From the NCBI GenBank assembly GCA_951213105.1, contig OX578144.1, forward strand, positions 82,845,015-82,909,014: a DNA stretch of 64,000 nucleotides, in the 5' to 3' direction. How positions within the stretch are numbered: position 1 is the first letter of the stretch; each line of letters begins with the position of its first letter. The stretch is from Amaurobius ferox. Taxonomy: Eukaryota; Arthropoda; Arachnida; Araneae; Amaurobiidae. Both the position numbers and the translations under genes were made by a program. The notes below the pieces were generated by a model that had not been told where the DNA came from, did not search any database, and saw only the letters and a list, made by a program, of their open reading frames with translations. This document shows positions 1-11,766 of this stretch, piece by piece.

Positions 1-290
1 CATGTATCGGCTTCCTTTAAGCAAGTATTGAAAGTGTTGTAAGGCTATTATTAAGTAGAGTTAAATAGTTATGGTCCCTACGTCTTTGTAGACATCCGTT
101 CTCTAATGATGTTTGTCGAAAATAAAATGCTTTTGGTGATCAGAGATCATTTGTTTCGGCAAGACGTTGATGTAAGAATTTAAATTTGCATATGTTTATT
201 TTCTCAGTTTGAGTTATTCAGCATTTTTTCAAAACGTATTTATGTTTCTATAAGAACATTAATTTGCATTCTAAGAAATGTATCAATTTT

Positions 291-407
291 ATAGTGATTT
301 AGCTTGAAATCACTCCATAGTGATTTAGCTTGAAATCACTCCATAGTGATTTAGCTTGAAGTCACTTCATTGTGATTTAGCTTGAAATCACTTCATAGTG
401 ATTTAGC
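291..407. repeat. 26-bp tandem repeat, about 4.5 copies
   Basis: Copies of a 26-bp unit (ATAGTGATTTAGCTTGAAAT and six more bases) begin at 291, 317, 343, 369 and 395. The first two are identical, later ones carry one to three substitutions, and the last is cut after 13 bases. There are no spacers between units, so it is a minisatellite and not a CRISPR. Confidence 0.9.
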
Positions 408-420
408 ATCGCTTATACTA

Positions 421-449
421 ACCTGGACAATACTATGTATTGTCCAGGT
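421..449. repeat. Perfect 13-bp inverted repeat (hairpin)
   Basis: ACCTGGACAATAC (421-433), a TAT loop, then the exact reverse complement (437-449). It sits 14 bases after the 26-bp minisatellite. It may be a transposon end or a cruciform-forming site; no partner was found. Confidence 0.8.
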
Positions 450-1428
450 ACCATTTCAATAAATTTAGTTTTGTTTTTCTAAAGAAATCAATTTTATTTC
501 AGCATATATTCGTTCTTGAAGCTTCGTCCTGAAGGCAATTTAAACTTCCTTATAACGCTGTAAGCTGTTGTAACATTGTACCGTAATAGACATGTACCAA
601 TAGACTGTACCCTAATAGACATGTACCAAACCACCAAACATTTGCTCGTTTGAACCGGGTCATGTGTGGAACTGCAAAACTGCTTTAAAACTATGAAATT
701 GAGATAAATAGAAATGTTGTTCACATTTCTGCCTTTCATTTATGTACCAACAGCGCCCTCTTGCATCAAAGCGGATATCGTCAAACCGAACCTAGTCTGC
801 GGATAAACATTCCTTAGCAAAATTCCTTATTATGTTTTACAGCTACCTATCTCCTTGTGACGCACAAATAATGGTATTAACTTTAACGAAGTGATAACCC
901 TCCATATTAACTTTAGGGTTTCTAATATAGTAGTGATTAATACCTGTGGCCGCAACAACCCAGCATATTAATTTAGTATGTTGTTTGGTGTTTCTTCTGA
1001 AAAGCGATTTGATTAATAACAAAAAATTAATTTCACTTATCAAATAAACAGACATTAAATTACCAAAACAAAACTTTATTGATTATTATATTTAATATTA
1101 AATTTTTCACAGCTTAACTTTAAATAAATAGTTATATTTATAATTTACTATCTTGTACAAAATTAAAGTTTCTTTGACTTAACTGATTTGGTAGTGACGC
1201 AGTTCCCTTTTCTTACCAACTTCTCGTCGGGCAACAAACTTCCTCATATTAATTATGAAAATATTACATTTTTGCTTTATGAGGCACCGTACGTCATCTT
1301 TGTACATCCTTCACTAAAAGCTCCTTTCATGCGCACATTCAACCACGGAGATATTTTCGTACATTATTAACCACTATATTTTAGAGAGACTATCAGCACC
1401 TCTTTGAGTGCTAATCCCACAGCAAATA
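450..1428. other. No gene recognised
   Basis: AT-rich sequence. The short open frames here have no recognisable motif and biased low-complexity composition. Nothing supportable was seen. Confidence 0.5.
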
Positions 1429-2831
1429 CACTACGTGACAGTGAAAATAAGGCAATAAGAAGGAGTGGGCAGAAAAATATGCAAATTGTAGGGTAGACGC
1501 AGCTCACCGAGTTATGTAAATAATGCTAAATGCGCAGCTGTCCCGCGCACGTTGAGTGAGATATAAGGGAAAGAACCTGCAGAATCGGCAATAGTCGCGC
1601 CGCTCTGTCTGCCAGGGAAATCATTTTGCAATTATTTTTGTTTCAGAGGAAACGTGTGGTAGCAAAGAATGCCTGGCCGCCGCCAATCGAGGTAGTTCCA
1701 GCAGACGGACGATTTCATGAGGGGTATGGTGATCGGACTCAGAAGGGCAGGTTGGTCCATACGTAAATCTCAGCGGACAGCCACCTACGCCCGTCCTGTG
1801 GCGCAGCATCAGCTGTGGCGAAGATGGTTGGGACAAGGGAATGGATTGGGGGAATGTGTGAGGGGTGCAGGTACGGAAAGAGCGACGTCAGCACGCGAGG
1901 ACCGACGCATCCGTAGGCCGCTTCCGTCGTCCTTTTGCAGTATGTGCAGGACACTCTTGATGCTCCCATATCGACCAGGACCATTATCAGTCGATTGGTC
2001 GCCGATGACCTGAACTCATGGCTCCCGTTGAAAAGACTGTCATTGTCCCAACATCCCATAAGCCTCCGTTTGCAATGGTGGCGGGATAGAACCACGTAGA
2101 CGTCGGAATGGCACAGGATTGTGTTCTCAGAAGGGTCCCGCTTCTGTTTTTGCATTGACAGTCGCCGTTTACGAGTCTGGCTCCGAAGTGGTGATAACTC
2201 CAATCCAGACGCATCTGTAGACTGCCACACCGCGTGACAACGCGGTATCATGGTTTGGGTCGCCATCGCCTACTATAACAAGTCACCTTTGATCCGTATT
2301 GGGAGCATTATGACGACCCAACGATACGTGGATGACTTACTGCTGTCGTTGATACTACCCTTCCTTCAGGGGTTACCCACTACCATTTACCATCAGGATA
2401 ACGCCCGACCACACACGGCACGCATCAGCCAACATACCCTGCAAGGTACATAGGGGTTCCCTGGTCACCAGTCTCCCCTTATCTCTTATCAATCAAACAC
2501 CTCTAAGACGTGATTGGACGTCGCTTGTGTGCGCTGCCACCGTCGCGTTTAGAAGAGGAAATCTGGCAAAAGGTTGACAGGGAATGGGCAGCCATCCCTT
2601 AGGATACCATCTGCATGCTCATGGACTCTGTACCTAGACGTGTTGCTGCCTGTACCGCCGCCCGCGGTGGTTCTACAACCAACTGATCAGACGGTGTTAT
2701 CTCTCAGTATACAGGTGTATCATGTTGCAATAAACAACACTTATTATTCGTTGCTGTTTCTCTCTGTTTGTTGATTTTCATCACTTTCTGCCCATTCTTT
2801 CTTGGTGTCTCATTTACACTGTCACGTAGTG
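1429..2831 (+). mobile_element. Tc1-like DNA transposon, decayed
   Basis: The ends are inverted: CACTACGTGACAGTG starts at 1429 and its reverse complement ends at 2831, each next to a TA dinucleotide, as expected of Tc1/mariner insertion. Similarity of the two ends continues with mismatches for about 50 bp, including a shared GGGCAGAAA. The 1.4-kb length is normal for the family. The interior is a broken transposase, so the copy cannot move on its own. Confidence 0.85.
1669..2453 (+). pseudogene. Tc1-like transposase, broken
   Basis: The N-terminal helix-turn-helix region is readable in pieces: a PGRRQSR start at 1669 that soon hits a stop, then GMVIGLRRAGWSIRK from about 1720. The C-terminal DDE region is open from 2250 to 2453 and contains VWVAIAY, MTTQRYV and YHQDNARPHTAR; the Asp of QDNARPHTA is the second catalytic residue of the family. 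The frame changes between pieces and the tail after ARPHTAR is lost. This is a relic of a roughly 340-aa transposase. Confidence 0.8.
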
Positions 2832-3175
2832 TATATCGAATCTCTCAGAAGCACATTTATCAGGGGAGACCGGGGCTGGTTGTAACACTTTTTACATCTC
2901 AATTTTTTTATCCAATGTAAATTGCGAATTTAGAAAAACAAATACACCACTAAATAGAGTATTTCATTAACTTTTTACCAGTAAAAAAACAAACATGATA
3001 TAAAGAAAATTATTGCTTTAAAAAAATGATTCTGAAAGATTGGAAATGTTATAACCAACCCCTTTATTGAGATAGATTGTAACACATTGTGGGGTTAGTT
3101 GTAACAGTGAATAACTTCACGAAAAGCATAGTTTTAGTCACGGCTATGTTTTCTGAAGTCTTAGGGACTAGCCTA

Positions 3176-3895
3176 CTAATGGTTACTATACTCGTCAGCT
3201 GAGTCGTCAGAGTTACAGTTATGGCAAATGTAGAAAATATTTCCATCTGTGCATTTCTTGTGGCTCCATTCAGTGCACTGAATCCATTTATCGTCACTAC
3301 GACTGTTGTTGTAGCCTTTCAAACACACAAAGCAGTAAAACCGTTCTGATTCGGAACAACGACTGGAGATTGAGTCTGGGACAGATTTATCAGACTTCTG
3401 AAATTTGATTCTTTTGTTACATGGCTCCTTCACGACTTTTTGTTTTGGCTTCAATGGTGCCTTAGACTTGTCTCTCCTAGCGTCTGCTGTTTTCTTTGCA
3501 TCCATCAGGGTTTTTTTACTGGCGTATCTGTCAGTATTTCTGCATATCTTTTCTTTCTACCCTTTGTCACAACTTTTCTAGCACCAGCCTTAGGAAAAGG
3601 TTGGACAACCATCGGCCAAAAGGCCAATGTTGTTGCTGATGTTAGTTGCCGATCATTTTGACCTGATGTTGATGGTTCTGGATTAATGCCATTTGATGTT
3701 TACGGTTCTGGATCATTGCCATATGATGTTGATGGTTCTGGATCAATGCCATGTGATGTTCATAGTTGTGGATCAATGGCATGTGATGTTGATGGTTCTG
3801 GATCAATGCCATGTGATGTTGATGATTCTGGATAAATGCCATGTGATGTTGATGATTCTGGATCAATGCCTTGTGATGTTGATGGTGAAAAATAT
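3176..3895 (-). pseudogene. C-terminal part of DDE_1 transposase with PHD-like zinc finger
   Basis: Reading leftward there is a linker of repeated HGIDPEPSTS, then a basic PFPKAGARK...GRKKRYAEILTDTP segment typical of the tails of arthropod DDE_1 transposases, then a Cys/His cluster (FYCFVC, WIQC, WSHKKC, YICHNC) resembling a degenerate PHD finger, and a stop at 3176. A frame change lies between the linker part and the 109-aa open frame that starts at 3505. The catalytic domain is absent. The finger probably bound chromatin or partner proteins; that is inferred from family architecture. Confidence 0.65.
3663..3893 (-). repeat. 30-bp coding minisatellite (HGIDPEPSTS repeats)
   Basis: About eight imperfect 30-bp units built around GATGTTGATGGTTCTGGATC. 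On the minus strand the frame consistent with the transposase tail reads HGIDPEPSTS per unit, an acidic proline/serine linker. Other frames are open too, which is a by-product of the 30-bp period. Confidence 0.75.
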
Positions 3896-4917
3896 AGAGA
3901 AAGTGGTACCCAGCATTTTTTATATAACCATTGATATTATTCAACTTTTGACAAAATAGAAATATTATCTCATAGACAGAGAGATAAATAATAAATTTTC
4001 TTCCCCAAATTTTGATAGGGGTTTTTAGGAAAAATATAAATACAAAATAATTTTAAAATTCACATTTTTCGAATTTTAACTCTACAACAACTATTGCCAT
4101 TAAAGTTTACAATATGGATTACAATTAATGTAAGAAAATATTCTTGGAAGACAAATAAAAGAAAAGTATATTAGGGACATATACTGAAGATAATAATGTC
4201 TTTCTCAAAGAGTTGTAAACGTATTTCAATTTAATAAACGTTATCTTCAAAAACCTAAAGTCAAATAAATGAATTCAAAGTTTTCAACTACTCCTATTCA
4301 AGTCTCATAGGAATTTTGATATCTTGGGGATCTAGGAGATATAGAAAAAAAAACGTCATTTTATTCAGAACAGCCTGAAATATTTGTTCATTTAAAAAAA
4401 AATAATAAATAAATAAAATAAAAAAGACGAATAAACTACGATTTGTTGACCCAAAAGCGGTACCAAACCCACTAATCTTTCATTTTTGCAATATGGACAT
4501 TTGCAATATGGTTGTAACATAGTTACAACCTACCCCAATCGCTCTGTTACAACCTGTCCCATGTTGCATTGAAATTCACCACCTAAGTTAGGCGTGGCCG
4601 ACATTCGTGATAATAGGCTTGTTTGCAGCATTATAATGTATATTACAACGTGATTACAATATAGAAACAATCCTTAACAACTGAAATACACTTACAACAA
4701 CTTTTATATTACCATGATTTTTTTACTTATCTATATTTTAAAATTCTTTGCTGAACTGCACATAGGGCGTTTGACAGAGCCTTATAAAAAATGTTGGTAT
4801 ATGGCAGCACCTGCTGGAAATCGTTACAGCAAGCTTTGAGATTTTTACGTGATCCGGAAAGGAGTAATCGCAAGTGTTACAACTAACCTATGTTACAACT
4901 ACCCTCGCCTCCCCTAC

Positions 4918-6300
4918 GTGCAATTTAACAGCAAACGATTAAGTGTCGGTGGCACAATTTTAAGTGTTCCTTGCACAGCAGAAATATACCAAGGGCCATG
5001 AACCTTCCTTGATGAACAGGGATAACTTTTATTCTGCCCCTTGTCTCTCATTGGTTCCACCGTATCTGTGTGCCACTTCACTCCTGTCATCTGAATTGTC
5101 TGAATTGTCCACCAATTATAAAAATAGGCGTCGCCTTGTCGCGGAGCCATCTTTGGAATATGAAGCATCCTTTGTAACTGTATCACTACACCCCCATTAA
5201 AATTTTACAGAGAGTATTGAATCACACTGTAGATGATTCATGCCTATTACTGTTCCACCTCCTACTTTTTGTTTTAAACATTCTAAATGGGAACCAAATT
5301 GGAAAGACTAGTATGATAAATTCATATTCATTATTGAACAAGGAAGACACATATTCTATGTAAACGTATATCTGACTATACTATCAAATTTCATTAAATT
5401 TTGTCGAGCAATTTCTGAACCAGAGTTTGCGGATTCATTGCATAGACAGAGAGACATATACGCCAGCATACACTGGGGCATCTCCTTGGGCCCACTAATT
5501 TTATTATGAATGTCATAAATATTAATTAATATCACTAAACTAATTCCTAAAACTTGCACTGTGGTTCTTTGTTAAATTCATACAACTATGACTATCTACA
5601 TCTAGAGTGCTATTTTATAACCTTTTTATTTATTTCAAATAATTTTTATCTGTTTGCGGTACTAGAATGCGTAAAAAATAAATTGATAAGAAAACCCCAA
5701 AACCAACTAGGCACTGACCACAAGCTTTTCCAAGTCTCATCTTTCAGACGGAGATATTAAGTAAAAAAGTTGCTTCACGGTTTAAAGTGTTCAAAATGTT
5801 TTAAATCCATAAAGAACTCATAATCCCAGTATTCGATTCCATTTCAGTATATACAGTATATACAGTATATTCCTATACATTAAACTTCTGTTAATCCCAC
5901 ATTTTCGGGTTCGGCAGTCTCGATAGTACGGCACGCCTCCCAAATGGCAGTCGGGACCGGACGAAATTTATTCGGAAATGCTCGTAATTTCACGTCGTTA
6001 TGTAGATTTCTGTTCATTGCAGTTTATTTTATAATTTTGAAATTAATTTAGATGTTTTTCACATACTTAAGAGTGTAATCCCGTCTGTGTAACGTTTTAG
6101 ACAAATAACTATCACATTTATCTTCCATTATTTTATTATTTTTTTAATATAGAAATATTAAGTTTTCTTATTGTAATCCGATTTTAGTTTGATAACTGAT
6201 AATCAGGAAAATTTAGTAATTCAACACCCTTGAAATTTCAAACTTGCCGGATTATCGAAAATATATTGTGTTATATTATACATGGTAGTAATAAACAGTC
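4918..6300. other. No gene recognised
   Basis: AT-rich sequence without a recognisable gene or paired ends. A short CAGTATATA direct repeat is seen near 5846-5870. Small open frames lack motifs. Confidence 0.45.
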
Positions 6301-6892
6301 ATCTATATAAATAAAATTGAAAATCTGTCTATCTGTTTATTTGTTCCATCATCAAGGGGGAACGGGAGAACAGCATTTAATGAAATTTTGTGGGTAGCCT
6401 TGAAATAGCCCCACTTAAATTTAGTCCCAGTTTCAAATTTCTGAGGCCAGGGGTTGTCGAGATATTAATGGAAAACGAAACTTCTTCCTATGAGTTCTAC
6501 TCTCTAACTCCCTGGTTCCTGCAAACGAACAGGTTGGAAATCATTTGTTTAAAACTTGAAAATGAATTAAAACTTTTTCTCTGAGTTTGGTGGCAGACAT
6601 TTGCGCGAATTAGTCACTTTTTGAAAACATGAATTGTTTAAAAACATTAATGTTTAAAACATGAATTTAAATAGAAAATCTATCAGCATGGTTTATTTTT
6701 CACAAGCTTTTACTCAACAATGAAAAGTATTAAAAAATCAAAATGGTTATTTAATTATTGGCATTTTATGAGGAAGATTCTATCTTATATCATGTTGCTC
6801 GGCAACGCAATTAAATTAAATGTGTTTGTTAATATTTATTATTATTTTTTTAGATTTGAATAAAAAATAAATGGATATAAAATATATCTTAT

Positions 6893-6904
6893 AAATGAAC
6901 GTTT
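6893..6904. repeat. Left 12-bp target duplication of SINE
   Basis: AAATGAACGTTT, repeated exactly at 7129-7140 after the SINE tail. Confidence 0.9.
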
Positions 6905-7128
6905 GCCGATGTGGTGGCCGAGCGGTCAAAGAGGCAGGCGTTTCCTCGTGATGGCTCGGCTGCCAGATTGCGGTTTCGAGTCCCGCCTGCGGACATGGAT
7001 GTTGTGATGTCTTATTGGGGCAGAAGTCAGACTTCTACCTTCGGGTGCCCCGGGTCTTTAGACTAAACAGAAGCAGTGCACTCATTCTTCCTTAAATGTA
7101 ATGTTAGGGACACGACAACAAAAACAAC
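6905..7128 (+). mobile_element. tRNA-derived SINE, full length, 12-bp target duplication
   Basis: The head has RNA polymerase III promoter boxes: an A box TGGCCGAGCGG (6915-6925) and a B box GGTTTCGAGTC (6972-6982), as in Ser/Leu-type tRNAs. The body continues for about 140 bp and ends in a CAACAAAAACAAC tail. Identical 12-bp duplications flank it. The tail of the same family (TTCCTTAAATGTAATGTTAGG then GACACGACAAC) recurs near 20670-20710. It is inserted inside Helitron-like H1, so it is younger than H1. Confidence 0.9.
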
Positions 7129-7140
7129 AAATGAACGTTT
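7129..7140. repeat. Right 12-bp target duplication of SINE
   Basis: AAATGAACGTTT, identical to 6893-6904. Confidence 0.9.
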
Positions 7141-7329
7141 GATTTTTCTTTCAATTATATTAATTGCGAACTGCGTACACTACTTTCATTTATTCTCGCA
7201 AAGAGTTTTTAAGCTTATTGTGTTTAGCTAATAAACTTATATATTGTGTTTAGGCAATAAATTCGTTTTGTCGATTGCTGAAACAGAAAAAAGTAGAACG
7301 GATATATCTTCTAATTAAATTTTAATGTT

Positions 7330-10180
7330 TTCATTCAGAACATACAAACGAGATCAGGATGTTTTATTCAGATCTGCAAATTCAGAGCTACGAATGTGGA
7401 GGGATATCGCTAACTTGACAACTTTTCGTAAACGTTGCCAAATTGAAGAAAATGTCGCCAAATTGATAAAAACGACGCAAATCAATGAAATTCATTTGTT
7501 TTGTTAGAAGAGAGTACTGAAATGATATTTCGAATGATGTTGTAATGAAATGATGTCTGTCAGTCCAACCGTCTAACTTAGTAACACATTTAGCGAATTT
7601 TCAAAATGTCATCAAATTGATAAAAATGTCTGTAAATACATAAAACTATCTTGAAATTAATAAAATTGTGCTAAATAAATGAAATTATTGTGTTTTGGTA
7701 GGGGATAGTATTGTGATGGTGTTTCGTCAATTTCTTTTTAAATGTCTTTAAATTGATGAAAGTGTCGCCAAACCTTCCATAGAGATAGCATTATTCAGAC
7801 GATATTTTTTTCAGCAATTTATTTGCAGCAAATGATATCACGCCGCTTAGCAACGGAATTAAATCCAATGTGTTTATGCGGCAGACAAATTTTATTAAAT
7901 CTTTTCAAATTTGAATAATGAAGATATGTGTTGTGATGTGTTTAAAAACTTTAAACTCATCATAACACTTTATATTTTTACAACAAAAATTATTCTTTGC
8001 TATAAGAACATTTTCTCAAATTCATGGTGGTCTGAGAAAATGAATGTTTTTCCCACAGTGTCTTCGAAATAGAAGGCACTGAAACCATTAAAAAGCATTT
8101 AGCTCTAATCACTCAAAACCTTAAGTGACATTTTAAGGTGTGGAAAAACACAATTTGCAAGTTAATCTAGACCTTCCATTTTTCAACAAGCTGGCATTTA
8201 TTTTCACGACCATTAACACCACGATTAAGCATGAATGGATTGCAAGCACATTCATTTTAACATCTTGGCCAGATGTGCAAAGATCATCAATTCTGAGTTT
8301 CCTGTGAGCAGAGGGTTTTCAGAGGAATTTATCTAGCATGCAAAGAAACAACTTTTTCTCCTCCTTTCTACAATTCGTCGATCAAAGTGAGATCACTGGT
8401 CAGTGACCAATGGCTGATTGATACGCTTCCTCTCTTTGTATCAGAATTCAAGGAAGAAGCCATGTTCTTAATTACTTTGTTTTTTCTGTTACTGGGACCT
8501 AGCAGCATGCAAGTGTGAATCAGGAAACAGCCTTCTTTCTCTTTCTCTCCCCTTTCCCTAAGGAAGAGGGGAGGTGTAATTTTGGAATTGAAGAGTGTCA
8601 GTATGTCTCTGATTCTCAAAAAATGTAGTGATCTATATTGTCAAAAGTTGTGACATAGTTTATTTCATCATTCTGAAATATGTGTATAAAAAAAATCCAT
8701 GGTTTTTTGGAAGCGGCTAATCTCTGAGGAGCTAAATAGGCATACTTTCTAAGGGAATCTAATTTATGGCATTTTTCCCATAAAAATACAAATATATTGA
8801 TAGTGTCATTAGTTGTAGCTAATGCTTTATATGATGAAGTCATCAAATTCATGTTGAGGTTTCAACAGGAAAATGCAAAATTCTATACTGAATATTAATT
8901 AAATGAAGTGCTAATAGGACATTGATGAATATGAAAGATATTCCTTTTTTATGTGTGTTAAGAAACATATTTTCAACAATTATGCATAGTGCAGAAGCTG
9001 TGAGTTATATAATTTTATATTTTTTATTCTTTTATTGAAGCTTATAAAAAAATGTCAATTAATATTGTATTTATATATCTATATAATATAATTTTGGTAA
9101 ATATGTATATATATATCTGGTTTAATCTAGATTCTCATAGTTATTGAGTATTTCATAATCTAAAGGAACTCTAATAAATATATTTTCTTTAATAAATAAT
9201 TTCTTTTTAAATATAAAAAAAATGGAAATTTATTTATGTACTTGTTTTATATTATTATCATTTTATTTAAGGTTCTCGTGTCAATACCTGGATAATACCA
9301 CTATACGAAATTTATAATTTTAATTTATTTAGTTTATTTGGCCATTTAAAATTTAATTGGATTGACATGAGTATCCGACCCATGAAAATTTGTTGCAGGG
9401 ATCTTGATTTGAATGGAGTAATTGATTTATAATGTTTTCATTAAGCTTTTAAAGCAATTACCATTAATTTTTCTAATTATTCTATTCAAATTGATCCATG
9501 CAACATATTTATCACAACAATATGCATATAAAATAAATTTCATTGGAATTACATTTTTCACTGGATAATATCAATTACGTTCTTCAGGTTTAAACATTAT
9601 TGTTATTGATATTTCCAGGGATTATAGATTCAGTGATTATTGATATTTTCACTTTATTAAGCCATTGTTTTAGTATGACAAAAATAGTTGAAACTCATTT
9701 GTTGTACGTTGTACGAGTAATCTGCTAAAAATGCACGGGTATATCTTCTAATCTACGAGAATATAAATAGTACAGGTATATTGACGTATATTTTGACATA
9801 TATTGGAGTCAAATACGGCCTTTTGTTATGCAAATTACGGGAATTGAGATTTTCAACTTATTACTTTATGTGTTTTATTTTGGCAAAGATTTTTGAAACT
9901 CATATTGTAATACGGGTAATCTTCTACTAACACACGGACATATCTTCTAATATGCGACATTATAAGTAGTACTTCCCATATAATTTTAGCACTTTCATTT
10001 TGGCATATATTGGAATCAATTACAGCCTTCTGGTTTAAAGTTTACGGATTTATTGATATTTTCAATTTATACATGTAATCTGCTAATACAGGTTATATCT
10101 TCTAGTATTCGTGTATATAAGTAATATGAGTCCCATACAATTTTAACGCTTTTATTTTGCATATATTGATTCCATTCCAT
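7330..10180. other. Interior of H1: gene-free, with TCGCCAAATTGATAAAA-type repeats
   Basis: Dispersed short words such as TCGCCAAATTGATAAAA (7430-7620, 7760) recur at 15740-16130, 27300-27420 and 63050-63900. From 9700 to 10180 near-repeats of TATCTTCTAATMTACGAGAATATA are seen. No coding signal was found. Confidence 0.5.
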
Positions 10181-10435
10181 ATTTTTTTTCTAAATTTGCT
10201 TACAAAAGAGGACAGAATATTTTATTCTTGAGATCTGCTCGTGAAGATAATTTTGTATAACCAGAACAGATATTCTTAAACTTCTTTTCAGAAACATTGA
10301 ATTAAATATTTTAACAGAATATTTTGATTAAAAATCTCATTTTGTATACTATAGGAATTTGGACATGATTGTGAAATTTAAGTTTCTTTATATTATATAC
10401 TCCGTACGAAAAACGGTATGCTGCTAGTAGTAAAT

Positions 10436-11665
10436 AACAAGAAAGATCAATCATGCTTAAAGCATTGATTATGAAACACTTTCCAACTTCAATGCAATTT
10501 TATTTACAAAAGTCGAAAATGCAATACATTCCTCGGTAATATTTTAAAACTTATCACAATACTACATTGATTTATTATATTAGAAAACTTAAACCTTCAT
10601 TGAAAAAAATGAACTTCATTCAAAAGACGGCATTGAAATATAAATTGCGTGGTTTAAATATCTCTAAAATGCAATACATTCCACGGTAATATTTTTAAAT
10701 CTATCATAATACTACGATAATTTATTATATTTGAAATCTTCATCCAAAACAACTGAAATTAATTCAAATGACGTCATAGAAAAAATAACACGCCTGGATC
10801 TCTCTATAAAAGCAGGATTTCATTCATAACTTTCTCCATTTCATTCATCACAATACTATAATAATTTATTTTATTTAAAAATTAAGACCATGGAGCTACA
10901 ATTCATAAACTTTATGCTTAAAACTTCATCGAAAAATATCGTCCTTCTGTTTATAAAATCAATTAATATTTCATTCATATCAGCCATGCAGACTCCATGG
11001 ACTGAATTATTTTGTGTTAAAGAAATACAGTAATTCTAATACAACTCATTCTACATATTTTGCTGTTTACATTTTACATAGGTGAAAAATAGGCTTAATT
11101 GTAGAAATAATCAAATTTGAATGAGAATTTAAACTCAAATATATTGTCATTGTGTTGTTTTAGTATGTAGATGCACAGAATTTAAGCAGAAATAAAGTAG
11201 TTTTAGGATGGATACAACACTCAATATGAATTAAAAAGAACTTTAAAAAATCACGAATTTGAAACAAGATGGATGCCATATCTCATTTTGAAGTGGGTCA
11301 TGTGATCGTTTCATATCATGGTCACGTGATCGTTTCATATAAGATGTGTAATTATTATTTTAATTTTTATTTAAAAAACTACTGAATATATTTAGCTGAA
11401 TTTTTTTTTATATATTTTATGGAACAATTTGACTATTACCTAAAATTTTCGAAGCAATTTGTGAATTTTAAATCCACTTAAAAAATGTTAGAAAAATTAG
11501 GTCCCATAGGGCTCAATGTATTTCATTTTTTCAACCCGGGTTCAATCCAAAACTAATTGTGTGATATTATTCATTTATATTCCCATAGGTCCTACAGACC
11601 GTCTGAACAACATACTAAAATTTCATTTTGATTAAGTCATTTTTACGGCAGTTATCGTGCTAACG

Positions 11666-11699
<34 letters not shown>

Positions 11700-11766
11700 A
11701 TGAACAAAGTCATAAACACTTTTCAACTTTGTTGTAAAGTGTTAACAACTTTGTTGTAAAGTGTTA
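10436..11766 (+). repeat. Interspersed repeat family R1, copy 1
   Basis: It starts AACAAGAAAGATCAATCATGC...GAAACACTTTCCAAC and ends in a CAGA microsatellite, then AAAGTCATAAACACTTTTCAA and TTGTAAAGTGTT. An internal landmark is TTCAACCCGGGTTCAATCC. The two ends share AACACTTT(A/C)CAAC as a short inverted repeat, so a non-autonomous DNA transposon is possible. Other copies: 14403-14885 (-), 20556-20919 (+, internally deleted), 23384-24540 (-), 45357-46275 (-), 61330-62287 (+). No coding content. Confidence 0.75.
11666..11699. repeat. (CAGA)n microsatellite
   Basis: About eight CAGA units inside R1 copy 1. Similar tracts occur at 17108-17141, 20860-20876 and 23437-23453. Confidence 0.9.

Larger units (their letters stand above)
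2861..4917 (-). mobile_element. DDE_1 (pogo/Tigger-type) DNA transposon, internally deleted
   Basis: The left end CAGGGGAGACCGGGGCTGG followed by TTGTAACA matches the reverse complement of the right end near 4880-4917 (AGGGGAGGCGAGGGTAG followed by TTGTAACA). GTTGTAAC blocks recur near both ends (2880, 3070, 4510, 4550, 4880). The only recognisable coding part is the C-terminus of a DDE_1 transposase on the minus strand; no catalytic domain was found. The exact outer base and target duplication were not settled. Confidence 0.65.
6301..10428 (+). mobile_element. Helitron/Helentron-like repeat H1, non-autonomous
   Basis: The left end (ATCTATATAAATAAAATTG...) is followed by the GGGAGAACGG...TTTGATGAAATTT segment also found in H2 and H3. 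The right end is a short hairpin (CCGT...ACGG) followed by GGTATGCTGCTAGT, ending in CTAG. Rolling-circle elements typically have a 3' hairpin and CTAG/CTRR end and no target duplication. No Rep/helicase gene is present. The assignment rests on the ends and on the copies at 14894-17164 (inverted) and 20012-21145. It could be a composite. Confidence 0.5.

Noticed and set aside
291..407. Possible CRISPR-like array
   Set aside because: Units are contiguous without spacers and the context is animal DNA.
1739..2266. 175-codon minus-strand frame
   Set aside because: Antisense to the Tc1-like transposase relic, whose family words are on the plus strand.
3642..3944. His-rich 100-codon frame (NHQHHMALIQ repeats)
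   Set aside because: An out-of-frame reading of the 30-bp minisatellite; the HGIDPEPSTS frame fits the transposase tail.
6905..6990. Stand-alone tRNA gene
   Set aside because: No proper acceptor stem; it continues into a SINE body and tail with flanking duplications.
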